Source of the DNA: Agromyces luteolus
Lineage (GTDB): Bacteria; Actinomycetota; Actinomycetes; Actinomycetales; Microbacteriaceae
Assembly (NCBI RefSeq): GCF_009729855.1
Contig: NZ_WODA01000025.1
Location: 310,001-374,000 of the forward strand
Reading direction: 5' to 3'
Length of the DNA: 64,000 bases
The translations under genes and the position numbers were made by a program. Each line of letters opens with the position of its first letter. Position 1 is the stretch's first letter. Below, piece after piece: positions 57,846-64,000 of this stretch. The notes beneath the pieces were generated by a model. It did no database searches and was not told the origin of the DNA. It saw only the letters and a program-made list of their open reading frames with translations.

Positions 57846-58169
57846 CTACTCCTCGAGCGCGAGGTCCTTCGGGAGCTCGAACTCGCGGGTCGCGAGCTCC
57901 TCGACGTTGACGTCCTTGAAGGTCAGCACGCGCACCGACTTCACGAACCGGTCGGCGCGGTAGACGTCCCAGACCCAGACGTCCTTCATCGAGAGCTCGA
58001 AGTAGAAATCGTGCTCGGTGTCGCGGCGCACCAACTCGACCTCGTTCGCGAGGTAGAAGCGCCGCTCCGTCTCGACCACGTACTTGAACTGCGTGACGAT
58101 GTCGCGGTACTCGCGGTACAGCGCGAGCTCCACTTCACGGTCGTAGTCGTCGAACTCGTCCTCATCCAT
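57846..58169 (-). CDS. DUF2469 protein
   Basis: A 107-residue protein of the actinobacterial DUF2469 family, recognisable by the acidic start (DEDEFDDYDREVELALYREYRD), FKYVVETERRFYLANEVEL and the FELSMKDVWVWDVYR block. It always lies beside rnhB/yraN; the function is unknown. ATG 58167-58169 is 8 nt after TAGGAT, which overlaps the end of rnhB. Confidence 0.9.
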   Translation of the reverse strand: MDEDEFDDYDREVELALYREYRDIVTQFKYVVETERRFYLANEVELVRRDTEHDFYFELSMKDVWVWDVYRADRFVKSVRVLTFKDVNVEELATREFELPKDLALEE

Positions 58170-58175
58170 CGTGGA

Positions 58176-58862
58176 TCATCCTACTTCGAGGTCGAACAGC
58201 GACGGCGCCGGTTCGGGCGACCGGTCGTGCAGCCAGGTGTGCCGGTGCAGCGCGCTCGGCCCGTGCTCGGCGATGGCGGCGAAGTGCGCGGCGCTCGAGT
58301 AGCCCTTGTTCTCGTGCCAGTGGTAGAGCGGCGTCTCGTCGTGCGCCCTGCGCATGCCCCGATCGCGGTGCACCTTGGCGATGACGGATGCCGCGGACAC
58401 CGACGCGCAGTCGCGGTCGGCCTTGATGCGCGTGATGACCTGCGCCCGGTGCTCGATGGACTGGCTGAGCCAGTCGTAGTTGCCGTCGAGGAGCAGCGGC
58501 GCACCGGCGACGAGCCCGCGGTCGACACCGAGCGCCGCGAAGGCCCGCGCGCCGGCGAGCCCGAGGCAGGCCATGATGCCGAGCCGGTCGATCTCGTCGG
58601 CGCTCGCCTCGCCGACGGACGACCCGAGGACCCACGAGGCAGCGCGCGGAGCGAGCAGTTCGCGCTTCGGCTCGGGCAGGAGCTTCGAGTCGCGCAGGCC
58701 CGCCGGCATCCGCTTGACGGTCGCGTCGATGACGACGATCCCGACCGTGACGGGCCCGGCGAGCGCCCCGCGCCCCACTTCGTCGCACGCGAGCACGACG
58801 GGTGCTCCCCCGGCCAGCAGGTCGCGCTCCAGCCGCAGCGTCGGCACCCCGGCGGGTGGCAC
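58176..58862 (-). CDS. rnhB: Ribonuclease HII
   Basis: A 228-residue RNase HII that removes ribonucleotides from DNA. Catalytic blocks: ACDEVGRGALAGP (first D-E), DSKLL and the later IKADRDCASVSAASVIAKV. GTG 58862 lies next to the lepB stop. Length is normal. Confidence 0.95.
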   Translation of the reverse strand: MPPAGVPTLRLERDLLAGGAPVVLACDEVGRGALAGPVTVGIVVIDATVKRMPAGLRDSKLLPEPKRELLAPRAASWVLGSSVGEASADEIDRLGIMACLGLAGARAFAALGVDRGLVAGAPLLLDGNYDWLSQSIEHRAQVITRIKADRDCASVSAASVIAKVHRDRGMRRAHDETPLYHWHENKGYSSAAHFAAIAEHGPSALHRHTWLHDRSPEPAPSLFDLEVG

Positions 58863-58863
58863 G

Positions 58864-59610
58864 TCAGCCAGCCGCCTCGTCGACGCCGGCGAACACCTCG
58901 GGGTAGTTGTCGAGCCAGGCCCAGTTCGAGATCGGCCAGCTCACCACCACCGCGCGACCGACGACGTTCTCGACGGGCACGAAGCCCTCGAGCGGCGTCC
59001 CGGTGTTGTAGCGGGAGTCCTTCGAGTTGTAGCGGTTGTCGCCCATGACCCAGAGCGAGTCGTCGGGCACGGTCACGTCGAAGTCGTCGCGCGAGACCTT
59101 GGTCTCGCCGGGCGGCAGCGCGACGTACGGCTCGTCGAGCGGCACGCCGTTCACCGTCATCTGGCCGAGCGCGTTGCAGCAGACGACGTGGTCGCCGGGC
59201 AGGCCGACGACGCGCTTGACGAGGTGGTCGTTGGAGTCGGGCGCGGACAGGCCCACGAACGCGAGGAACCCGTCGACGACCGCCACGAGCGGCGGGCGCG
59301 CCTCGTCGGCTCGGGCCGGCAGCCATCCGCCCGGGTCCTTGAACACGACGACGTCGCCGTGCTCGATCGGAGTGACCTCGGGCACGAGCTGGTTGACGAT
59401 GATGCGGTCGTCCTGCATCAGGGTCTCCTCCATCGACTGCGACGGGATGAAGAACGACCGGATCAGGAACGTCTTGATGAGGAACGAGACGAGCACGGCG
59501 ACCAGGAAGATCACCACCAGGTCGCGGAGGAACAGCAGGGTGCTCCGGCGGCGTGACGACGCCCCGGAGGTGGCGCGTTCGTCGCGCTGCGTACGTGTGT
59601 CTTCAGTCAT
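58864..59610 (-). CDS. lepB: Signal peptidase I
   Basis: A 248-residue type I signal peptidase. One N-terminal helix (LFLRDLVVIFLVAVLVSFLI) is followed by the catalytic Ser in PSQSMEETL and Lys in KRVVGLPGD. GDNRYNSKDSR closes the domain. It cleaves Sec and Tat signal peptides on the outer face. rnhB follows at 1 nt. Confidence 0.96.
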   Translation of the reverse strand: MTEDTRTQRDERATSGASSRRRSTLLFLRDLVVIFLVAVLVSFLIKTFLIRSFFIPSQSMEETLMQDDRIIVNQLVPEVTPIEHGDVVVFKDPGGWLPARADEARPPLVAVVDGFLAFVGLSAPDSNDHLVKRVVGLPGDHVVCCNALGQMTVNGVPLDEPYVALPPGETKVSRDDFDVTVPDDSLWVMGDNRYNSKDSRYNTGTPLEGFVPVENVVGRAVVVSWPISNWAWLDNYPEVFAGVDEAAG

Positions 59611-59616
59611 GAAACG

Positions 59617-59658
59617 GCTCGAGCTCCCCGCCCCAGTCTAGGGGTGAGGAGCTCGAGC
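59617..59658. terminator. Inverted repeat between rplS and lepB
   Basis: 11-bp arms GCTCGAGCTCC (59617-59627) and GGAGCTCGAGC (59648-59658) flank a 20-nt loop that contains TAGACT on the - strand, the likely lepB -10. The hairpin could terminate rplS while its loop starts lepB. Confidence 0.5.
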
Positions 59659-59690
59659 GGATGACGCGTTCGGAACGGCGCGCGGGCCGA

Positions 59691-60038
59691 TCAGCTCTCG
59701 CGCTTCTCCTTGATCTTCGCCTTCTTGCCGCGGAGCTCGCGCAGGTAGTAGAGCTTGGCGCGGCGGACGTCGCCGCGGGTGACGACCTCGATGTGGTCGA
59801 TCACCGGCGAGTGGACCGGGAACTTGCGCTCGACGCCCACCTGGAAGCTGATCTTGCGGACGGTGAAGGTCTCGCGCACGCCCTCGCCCGAGCGGCCGAT
59901 GACGACGCCCTGGAAGACCTGGATGCGCGAGCGGGTGCCTTCGACGATGTTGACGTGCACCTTGACGGTGTCGCCCGGGCGGAAGTCCGGGACGTCCGAG
60001 CGGAGGCTCGCGGCGTCGACGTGGTCGAGGATGTGCAT
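59691..60038 (-). CDS. rplS: 50S ribosomal protein L19
   Basis: A 115-residue L19. Core blocks are [53 protein letters not shown] and the C-terminal [23 protein letters not shown] 60036-60038 is preceded by AGAGAG. Confidence 0.97.
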   Translation of the reverse strand: MHILDHVDAASLRSDVPDFRPGDTVKVHVNIVEGTRSRIQVFQGVVIGRSGEGVRETFTVRKISFQVGVERKFPVHSPVIDHIEVVTRGDVRRAKLYYLRELRGKKAKIKEKRES

Positions 60039-60170
60039 GATGGTTCGCTCTCTGCGCCCGCCACCGGTCGAACGCGGATCTGATTGGAAGAAGAGTTCGG
60101 CGCCGTTCGCGCGATCACTCGCGACGTGCGGGCTCCCCGGAGGCAGAGCCATGCGACGGCACAAACATCC

Positions 60171-60200
60171 ATTCTGCCAGATGGGGTCGCTCCCGGCCAA
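60171..60200 (-). promoter_or_regulatory. rplS promoter
   Basis: On the - strand TTGGCC (60200-60195) and CAGAAT (60176-60171) are separated by 18 nt. The predicted leader is about 125 nt, longer than for most genes here, so leader-based control is possible. Confidence 0.55.
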
Positions 60201-60248
60201 AAGCGGTGAACGGATGCCTCGCGGCCGCGCCGCGCGGATGCGGGCGGG

Positions 60249-60770
60249 TCAGGCCCGCGGCTCCTCCCAGCGGCGCTCCTCGCGGATCACGATGACCTCG
60301 CCGGCGTCGTCGGCGGGCGTGCGCCGGGCATCGCGGCCGACGCCCTGTGCAGGCGGGCCCTCGGCGACGAGGCGCTCGTACTCGTCCATCGTCGCGCGCA
60401 CGCGGCGCGCGCCGTCGCGGAGGAGGCGCCAGACCGCGTACCAGAACGCCGCGATGCCGCCGACCATGGCGAGGACCGCGAAGGTGATACCCGCCGGGCC
60501 GTAGAACCCTGCGGCGACGATGAGCAGGTGCCAGGCGCCGAGCACCGCGACATCCGACCAGGCCACGGCCTTCGCCTGGCGCACGTCGGGCCGCGCGGCG
60601 ACGAGCAGGGCCACGATGCCGAGCATGACGAACGCGACGGGCGTCGCGAACATGAGCCCGAGCACGCCCCACCCGCTCGAGCCGAAGATCGCGTAGCCGA
60701 TGAGCAGCCAGACCGGCAGCACGATCGCGGCGGCGAACTGCCACCGGTAGAACCCGCGTCGGATGAGCAT
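60249..60770 (-). CDS. Membrane protein with acidic/basic C-terminal tail
   Basis: A 173-residue protein with four hydrophobic segments (FAAAIVLPVWLLIGYAIFG; WGVLGLMFATPVAFVMLGIVALLVA; VAVLGAWHLLIVAAGFYG; ITFAVLAMVGGIAAFWYAVW) and a basic cytoplasmic tail. I recognise no named domain. ATG 60768-60770 is 6 nt after TACGCT (leaderless). Divergent from map. Confidence 0.75.
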   Translation of the reverse strand: MLIRRGFYRWQFAAAIVLPVWLLIGYAIFGSSGWGVLGLMFATPVAFVMLGIVALLVAARPDVRQAKAVAWSDVAVLGAWHLLIVAAGFYGPAGITFAVLAMVGGIAAFWYAVWRLLRDGARRVRATMDEYERLVAEGPPAQGVGRDARRTPADDAGEVIVIREERRWEEPRA

Positions 60771-60850
60771 GCGCCCAGCGTACTTGGGGCGACTGGGGGT
60801 CGGCCGGGTGTTCACTCAGGGCGGAGCCGCCAGAATGGGAGGCGGAGAGG

Positions 60851-61624
60851 ATGAGCGTGATCGAACTGAGGACCCCTGCCGAGATCGAGGAGATGCGTCC
60901 CGCGGGCCGCTTCGTGGCGAGCGTGCTGGAGGCGACGACGAAGGCCGCGGCCGTCGGCGTCAACCTGCTGGAGCTCGACGCGCTCGCCCACGAGATGATC
61001 CGGAAGGCCGGCGCGGAGAGCTGCTACATCGACTACCACCCGTCGTTCGGCGCCAGCCCGTTCGGCAAGGTCATCTGCACCTCGGTCAACGACGCCGTGC
61101 TGCACGGACTCCCCCACGACTACCGGCTGAAGGACGGCGACCTGCTGAGCCTCGACTTCGCCGCCTCGGTCGACGGCTGGGTCGCGGACTCGGCGATCTC
61201 GATCGTCGTCGGCACCCCTCGCGACGAGGACCTCCGCCTCATCGACACCACGCGGCGCGCCCTCGACGCGGGCATCGCCGCGGCGCGCCCCGGCAACCGG
61301 ATCGGCGACATCTCGCGGGCGATCGCCGACGTCGCGAAGGCCGAGGGTCTCTCGATCAACACGGACTTCGGCGGCCACGGCGTCGGCCGGACGATGCACG
61401 GCGACCCGCACATCCCGAACAGCGGGCGCCCGGGTCGCGGACTGCCGTTGAAGCCCGGCCTCGTGGTCGCCATCGAGCCGTGGTTCCTGCACCGCACGGA
61501 CCGCATCTTCACGGACCCCGACGGCTGGACCCTGCGGAGCGTCGACGGCTCTCGCGGGGCGCACTCCGAGCACACGATCGCGGTCACCGAGGGCGACCCG
61601 ATCGTGCTCACCCGGCGGGGCTGA
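60851..61624 (+). CDS. map: Methionine aminopeptidase type I
   Basis: A 257-residue metalloprotease that removes N-terminal Met. Metal ligands appear as SLDFAASVDG (Asp), VADSAI (Asp), GGHGVGR (His), IEPWF (Glu) and SEHTIAV (Glu). RBS GGAGAGG precedes ATG 60851. It is not in the usual secY-adk cluster, so it may be a second copy. Confidence 0.95.
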   Translation: MSVIELRTPAEIEEMRPAGRFVASVLEATTKAAAVGVNLLELDALAHEMIRKAGAESCYIDYHPSFGASPFGKVICTSVNDAVLHGLPHDYRLKDGDLLSLDFAASVDGWVADSAISIVVGTPRDEDLRLIDTTRRALDAGIAAARPGNRIGDISRAIADVAKAEGLSINTDFGGHGVGRTMHGDPHIPNSGRPGRGLPLKPGLVVAIEPWFLHRTDRIFTDPDGWTLRSVDGSRGAHSEHTIAVTEGDPIVLTRRG

Positions 61625-61633
61625 GCCCGCCGG
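61612..61633 (+). terminator. Hairpin at the map stop codon
   Basis: CCGGCGGG-GCTGAG-CCCGCCGG gives a perfect 8-bp stem spanning the stop codon, between convergent map and the chelatase gene. Confidence 0.55.
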
Positions 61634-61643
61634 AAGGTCCGTC

Positions 61644-62354
61644 CTACGCGACCGGACTCGGCGCTCCGACCCCGGCGCGGTCGAGGACGAGCCCGACGAG
61701 GCCGGGCGGCGGAGCGGCATCCGCGCGCAGCAGGGGCGCCGCAGTGACGTCGGCGCCGGCCGATGCCGCGAGGTCGTGGAAGTAGCCGGGCGCGAGCAGG
61801 TACGTCGCGGCCACGATGCGCGACAGCGGGTGGGTGGCGCGGGCGAAGCCGATGGTCTCCGCGAGCGTCGGCCGCGCCGCGGAGAGGAACCCGATCGTCA
61901 CGAGCCGGCCGAGACGTTCACCGAGCCGGCGGGCGACGGCGCGGCTGTCCTCGACCGCCCTGGCGTCGCTCGATCCGGCGGCCGCGAGCACGACCCGGTC
62001 GCCGGGCGCCAGCCCGGCCTCGCGGAGTCGCTCGACGAGCACGTCGACGAGGCGCTCATCCGGGCCGAGCGCGCCGGCGAGACCGGCGCGTCGGCCGTGG
62101 ACGGCCTCGGCGAGGTCGACGTGCACGTGGTAGCCGGCGGAGAGCAGGAGCGGGACGACCGTCACGTCGACGTCGTCGCCGACGACCTCGAGCACGGTGG
62201 CCACGTCGGGCTCCTGGACGTCGACGAACGCGTCGATCACGTCGCAGCCGACGGGTGCCGACGCGCGCACCTCGGCGACGAGCGCCGCCACCGCGGAGCG
62301 GCCCGCGCGCGATGACGTCCCGTGCGATGCCGCGATGACCGTCGCGCGGCTCAC
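61644..62354 (-). CDS. Sirohydrochlorin chelatase-like protein (CbiX/SirB)
   Basis: A 236-residue chelatase-family protein with two similar halves. VIAASHGTSSRAG holds the first-half His and ATYLLAPGYFHDL the second-half His. Members insert Fe into sirohydrochlorin to make siroheme, the nitrite reductase cofactor. The GTG 62352-62354 start overlaps nirD by 4 nt, tying cofactor synthesis to the enzyme. Confidence 0.88.
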   Translation of the reverse strand: MSRATVIAASHGTSSRAGRSAVAALVAEVRASAPVGCDVIDAFVDVQEPDVATVLEVVGDDVDVTVVPLLLSAGYHVHVDLAEAVHGRRAGLAGALGPDERLVDVLVERLREAGLAPGDRVVLAAAGSSDARAVEDSRAVARRLGERLGRLVTIGFLSAARPTLAETIGFARATHPLSRIVAATYLLAPGYFHDLAASAGADVTAAPLLRADAAPPPGLVGLVLDRAGVGAPSPVA

Positions 62355-62701
62355 GCGTCGACCTCCACCTCGAGCATCCCGCCGATGACGCGCGTGCGGA
62401 ACGTGCGCAGACCGAGGGCCGGGTCGGTGAAGCACTCCCCCGTGCCGAGGTCGTAGACCTCCTTGTGCAGCGGCGAGGCGATGGTGGGCCGCTCGGCGCG
62501 CGAGCCCACGATGCCACGTGCCATGACCGGTGCTCCCGTGTGCGGGTCGTGGTGGTCCACGGCGTACACCTCCTCGTCGTCGACCCTGACGAGGGCGACG
62601 AGCCGCGATCCGATGAGCGCCACCTCGCCCCAACCGGGCTCGAGGTCGGCGATCGCGCAGGCGCGGATCCACCGGGTCGTGAGTTCGATCGTCGACGTCA
62701 T
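62351..62701 (-). CDS. nirD: Nitrite reductase small subunit NirD
   Basis: A 116-residue Rieske-fold protein of the NirD family, which partners NirB. It shows ALVRVDDEEVYAVDHHDPHTGAPVMARGIVG-type blocks and SPLHKEVYDLGTGECF. The Fe-S ligands of true Rieske proteins are absent, as is usual for NirD. ATG 62699-62701 is preceded by GAGGAGGACCCAGG and a TAGCGT -10. Confidence 0.94.
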   Translation of the reverse strand: MTSTIELTTRWIRACAIADLEPGWGEVALIGSRLVALVRVDDEEVYAVDHHDPHTGAPVMARGIVGSRAERPTIASPLHKEVYDLGTGECFTDPALGLRTFRTRVIGGMLEVEVDA

Positions 62702-62767
62702 CCTGGGTCCTCCTCGTCGTCGCCACCGACGCTACGGAGCGGATGTTTCCCCGATCGCGCCATGCGT

Positions 62768-62785
62768 GTTTCACCGGGGTGAAAC
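62768..62785. promoter_or_regulatory. Perfect palindrome GTTTCACC-GG-GGTGAAAC upstream of nirD/nirB
   Basis: Two 8-bp arms around GG, 66 bp upstream of nirD. The outer GTTTC/GAAAC halves resemble GlnR half sites (GAAAC), but the spacing differs from the classical a-b pair. Confidence 0.45.
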
Positions 62786-62793
62786 CGCCCTCA

Positions 62794-62812
62794 CATGACG
62801 CACGGCGTCATG
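62794..62812. promoter_or_regulatory. Inverted repeat CATGACG-CACGG-CGTCATG
   Basis: 7-bp arms with a 5-nt centre in the same divergent region, suited to a dimeric regulator. No known consensus recognised. Confidence 0.4.
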
Positions 62813-62832
62813 CAAGGTCTCCGAGCGCTTGT

Positions 62833-62859
62833 GTTACGGCTCCGAAACAGGGGCGAAAC
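62833..62859. promoter_or_regulatory. GlnR-type box upstream of nirB
   Basis: GTTAC-n6-GAAAC-n6-GAAAC matches the actinobacterial GlnR consensus (GTnAC-n6-GaAAc pair) exactly in its first two half sites and carries a third GAAAC at the same 6-nt spacing. It lies 11 nt upstream of a TACGCT -10 (62870-62875) for nirB. Confidence 0.6.
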
Positions 62860-62902
62860 CGCGCCGCCGTACGCTCGCCGTCAATCCAGGACCGGAGGAG
62901 CC

Positions 62903-64000
62903 ATGAACGACACCGAGATCGACGCCGTCGCCCCGCGCGACGTCCTCGTCGTCGGCGGCGGGCCCGCCGCCCACCGACTGGCCGACAGCCTGCACGCCCG
63001 CGACGGCGGCCGCACGCTCCGCCTCACCGTCGTCGCCGACGAGGTGCACGCCCCGTACGACCGGGTCGCGCTGAGCACCCGGCTGGCCGACACCACCGTC
63101 GACCTCGCCCTGCCCGCGACGCCGTGGTCGGAGGGCTCCGTGCGCCTCATCACGGGCGAGCGCGTCGCCGAGGTGGATGCCGCGGCGGGCGTCGCGACGA
63201 CGGCGAACGGGGTCGAGCTCCGCTTCGACGAACTCGTCCTCGCGACCGGCTCGAGCGCACCGGTGCCGCCGATCCCGGGCAGCGAGCACATCCGGGTCTA
63301 CCGCACGATCGACGACGTCGACGCCCTCGTGGCGGAGACGCGCGAGCTCTCCGCGCGCCTCGGCCGGGCCCCGCGCGTGGTCGTCGCCGGCGGCGGGCTG
63401 CTCGGCCTCGAGGCCGCGGGCGGCCTCGCCAAGCTCGGTGCGGACGCCGCGATCGTGCACTCCGGATCCTGGCTGATGTCGGCGCAGCTCGACGAGGGCG
63501 CGGGCCGCGCGCTCGGGCGCATCATCGCCGGCCAGGGCATCGACCTGCACCTCGGGGTCCGCCCCGCGAAGGTGCTCACCAGCAGCGGCGGCGTCGTGGG
63601 GGTGGAGCTCACCGACGACCGCCGCGTCGACGCCGATCTCGTCGTGTTCGCGATCGGGATCACGCCACGCGATGAACTGGCTCGGGCGATGGGGCTCGAG
63701 CTCGGACCGCGCGGCGGCGTCGCGATCGACACGGGCTGCGCGGCATCCGCCCCGCACGTCTGGGCGATCGGCGAGGTCGCGAGCTTCGAGGGCCGCTGCA
63801 CCGGCCTCGTCGCCCCGGCGAACGCGATGGCCGAGGTCGTCGCGGACCGCCTCCTCGGCGGAGGGGCCGAGTTCACGACGGTCGACGACGCGACGAAGCT
63901 GAAGCTCGCGGGCGTCGACGTCGCGAGCTTCGGCGACGCGCTCGCGCGCACTGACCAGGCGCTCGAGATCGTCTACGCCGATCCGGCGCGCGGCCTGTAC
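62903..64000 (+). CDS. nirB: Nitrite reductase large subunit NirB, 5' part
   Basis: The first 366 codons of a large nitrite reductase (NADH). The FAD-binding Rossmann motif is VVGGGPAAHRLADSL (about 16-30) and the NAD one is VVAGGGLLGLEAAGGLAKLG (about 155-174). LATGSSAP and the IGEVASFEGRCTGLV flavin block follow. The [2Fe-2S], siroheme and [4Fe-4S] domains lie beyond the window. ATG 62903 has GGAGGAGCC upstream. It pairs with divergent nirD and the siroheme chelatase. Confidence 0.92.
   Translation, partial: MNDTEIDAVAPRDVLVVGGGPAAHRLADSLHARDGGRTLRLTVVADEVHAPYDRVALSTRLADTTVDLALPATPWSEGSVRLITGERVAEVDAAAGVATTANGVELRFDELVLATGSSAPVPPIPGSEHIRVYRTIDDVDALVAETRELSARLGRAPRVVVAGGGLLGLEAAGGLAKLGADAAIVHSGSWLMSAQLDEGAGRALGRIIAGQGIDLHLGVRPAKVLTSSGGVVGVELTDDRRVDADLVVFAIGITPRDELARAMGLELGPRGGVAIDTGCAASAPHVWAIGEVASFEGRCTGLVAPANAMAEVVADRLLGGGAEFTTVDDATKLKLAGVDVASFGDALARTDQALEIVYADPARGLY

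Overview
This 64 kb window is chromosomal DNA of a very GC-rich actinobacterium. It is most likely a member of the Microbacteriaceae (Agromyces-like). The evidence is the extreme G/C third-position bias, genes starting directly after a TAnnnT -10 box, the rpsB-tsf-pyrH-frr-cdsA order, a gerW-type gene in an otherwise non-sporulating gene set, a GlgE-type alpha-glucan cluster and the characteristic GGTGGTCGAGTAGC...TATCGAGACC intergenic repeat. The family assignment comes from gene content only; no rRNA gene is present. I found no insertion sequence, prophage, CRISPR array or toxin-antitoxin pair.

Layout. 1-10 kb: ettA (cut by the window edge), a DUF6993 lipoprotein, an accessory ssb, divergent msrA and an aldo/keto reductase, nadE, a CPA2 antiporter whose stop lies inside an antisense tRNA-Arg gene, orn, tRNA-His, a zincin-like protein and a DD-carboxypeptidase-like protein that has lost catalytic motifs. 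10-14 kb: a TPP-riboswitch-controlled YkoE-D-C thiamine/HMP ECF importer followed by a P-loop kinase. 14-28 kb: gerW-like gene, dinB, gatC-gatA-gatB, a Tat-exported phosphoesterase, ligA, two tandem paralogous membrane proteins, mnmA and a methyltransferase-like gene preceded by a possible leaderless leader peptide. 28-39 kb: cysteine desulfurase, then an alpha-glucan block (glgX, ybaK, glgP, glgE, glgB). 39-47 kb: envelope and cytoskeleton genes, including a Cys-less thioredoxin/TPR protein, a 625-residue membrane protein, a DivIVA/FilP-like hendecad coiled coil, an AI-2E family protein, a hydrolase, an SLT-like protein and a multi-motif DivIVA-like protein. 46.8-51.9 kb: rpsB-tsf-pyrH-frr-cdsA. 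52-60 kb: M23 peptidase, xerC, a phosphodiesterase, dprA-comM-yraN, DUF2469, rnhB-lepB and rplS. 60-64 kb: map, and a siroheme/nitrite-reduction locus (chelatase and nirD divergent from nirB) with a GlnR-type box in the shared promoter region.

How it works together. Most genes are housekeeping: translation, tRNA modification, DNA repair and uptake, protein export, and glycogen/alpha-glucan turnover. Regulation is the most informative layer. Many genes appear leaderless (TAnnnT, 6-9 nt, then ATG or GTG). Two divergent pairs (msrA/aldo-keto reductase and cysteine desulfurase/glgX) share one self-complementary TAnnnTA -10 box. The second pair also carries a perfect LacI-type palindrome.

No clearly new multi-gene system was found. 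The observations most worth follow-up are a strongly recurrent GGATGCC/GGCATCC word, including a four-copy cluster between ssb and msrA; the self-complementary divergent promoters; the small leader ORF at 27297-27365; the hendecad coiled-coil protein; and the motif-less DD-carboxypeptidase homologue.
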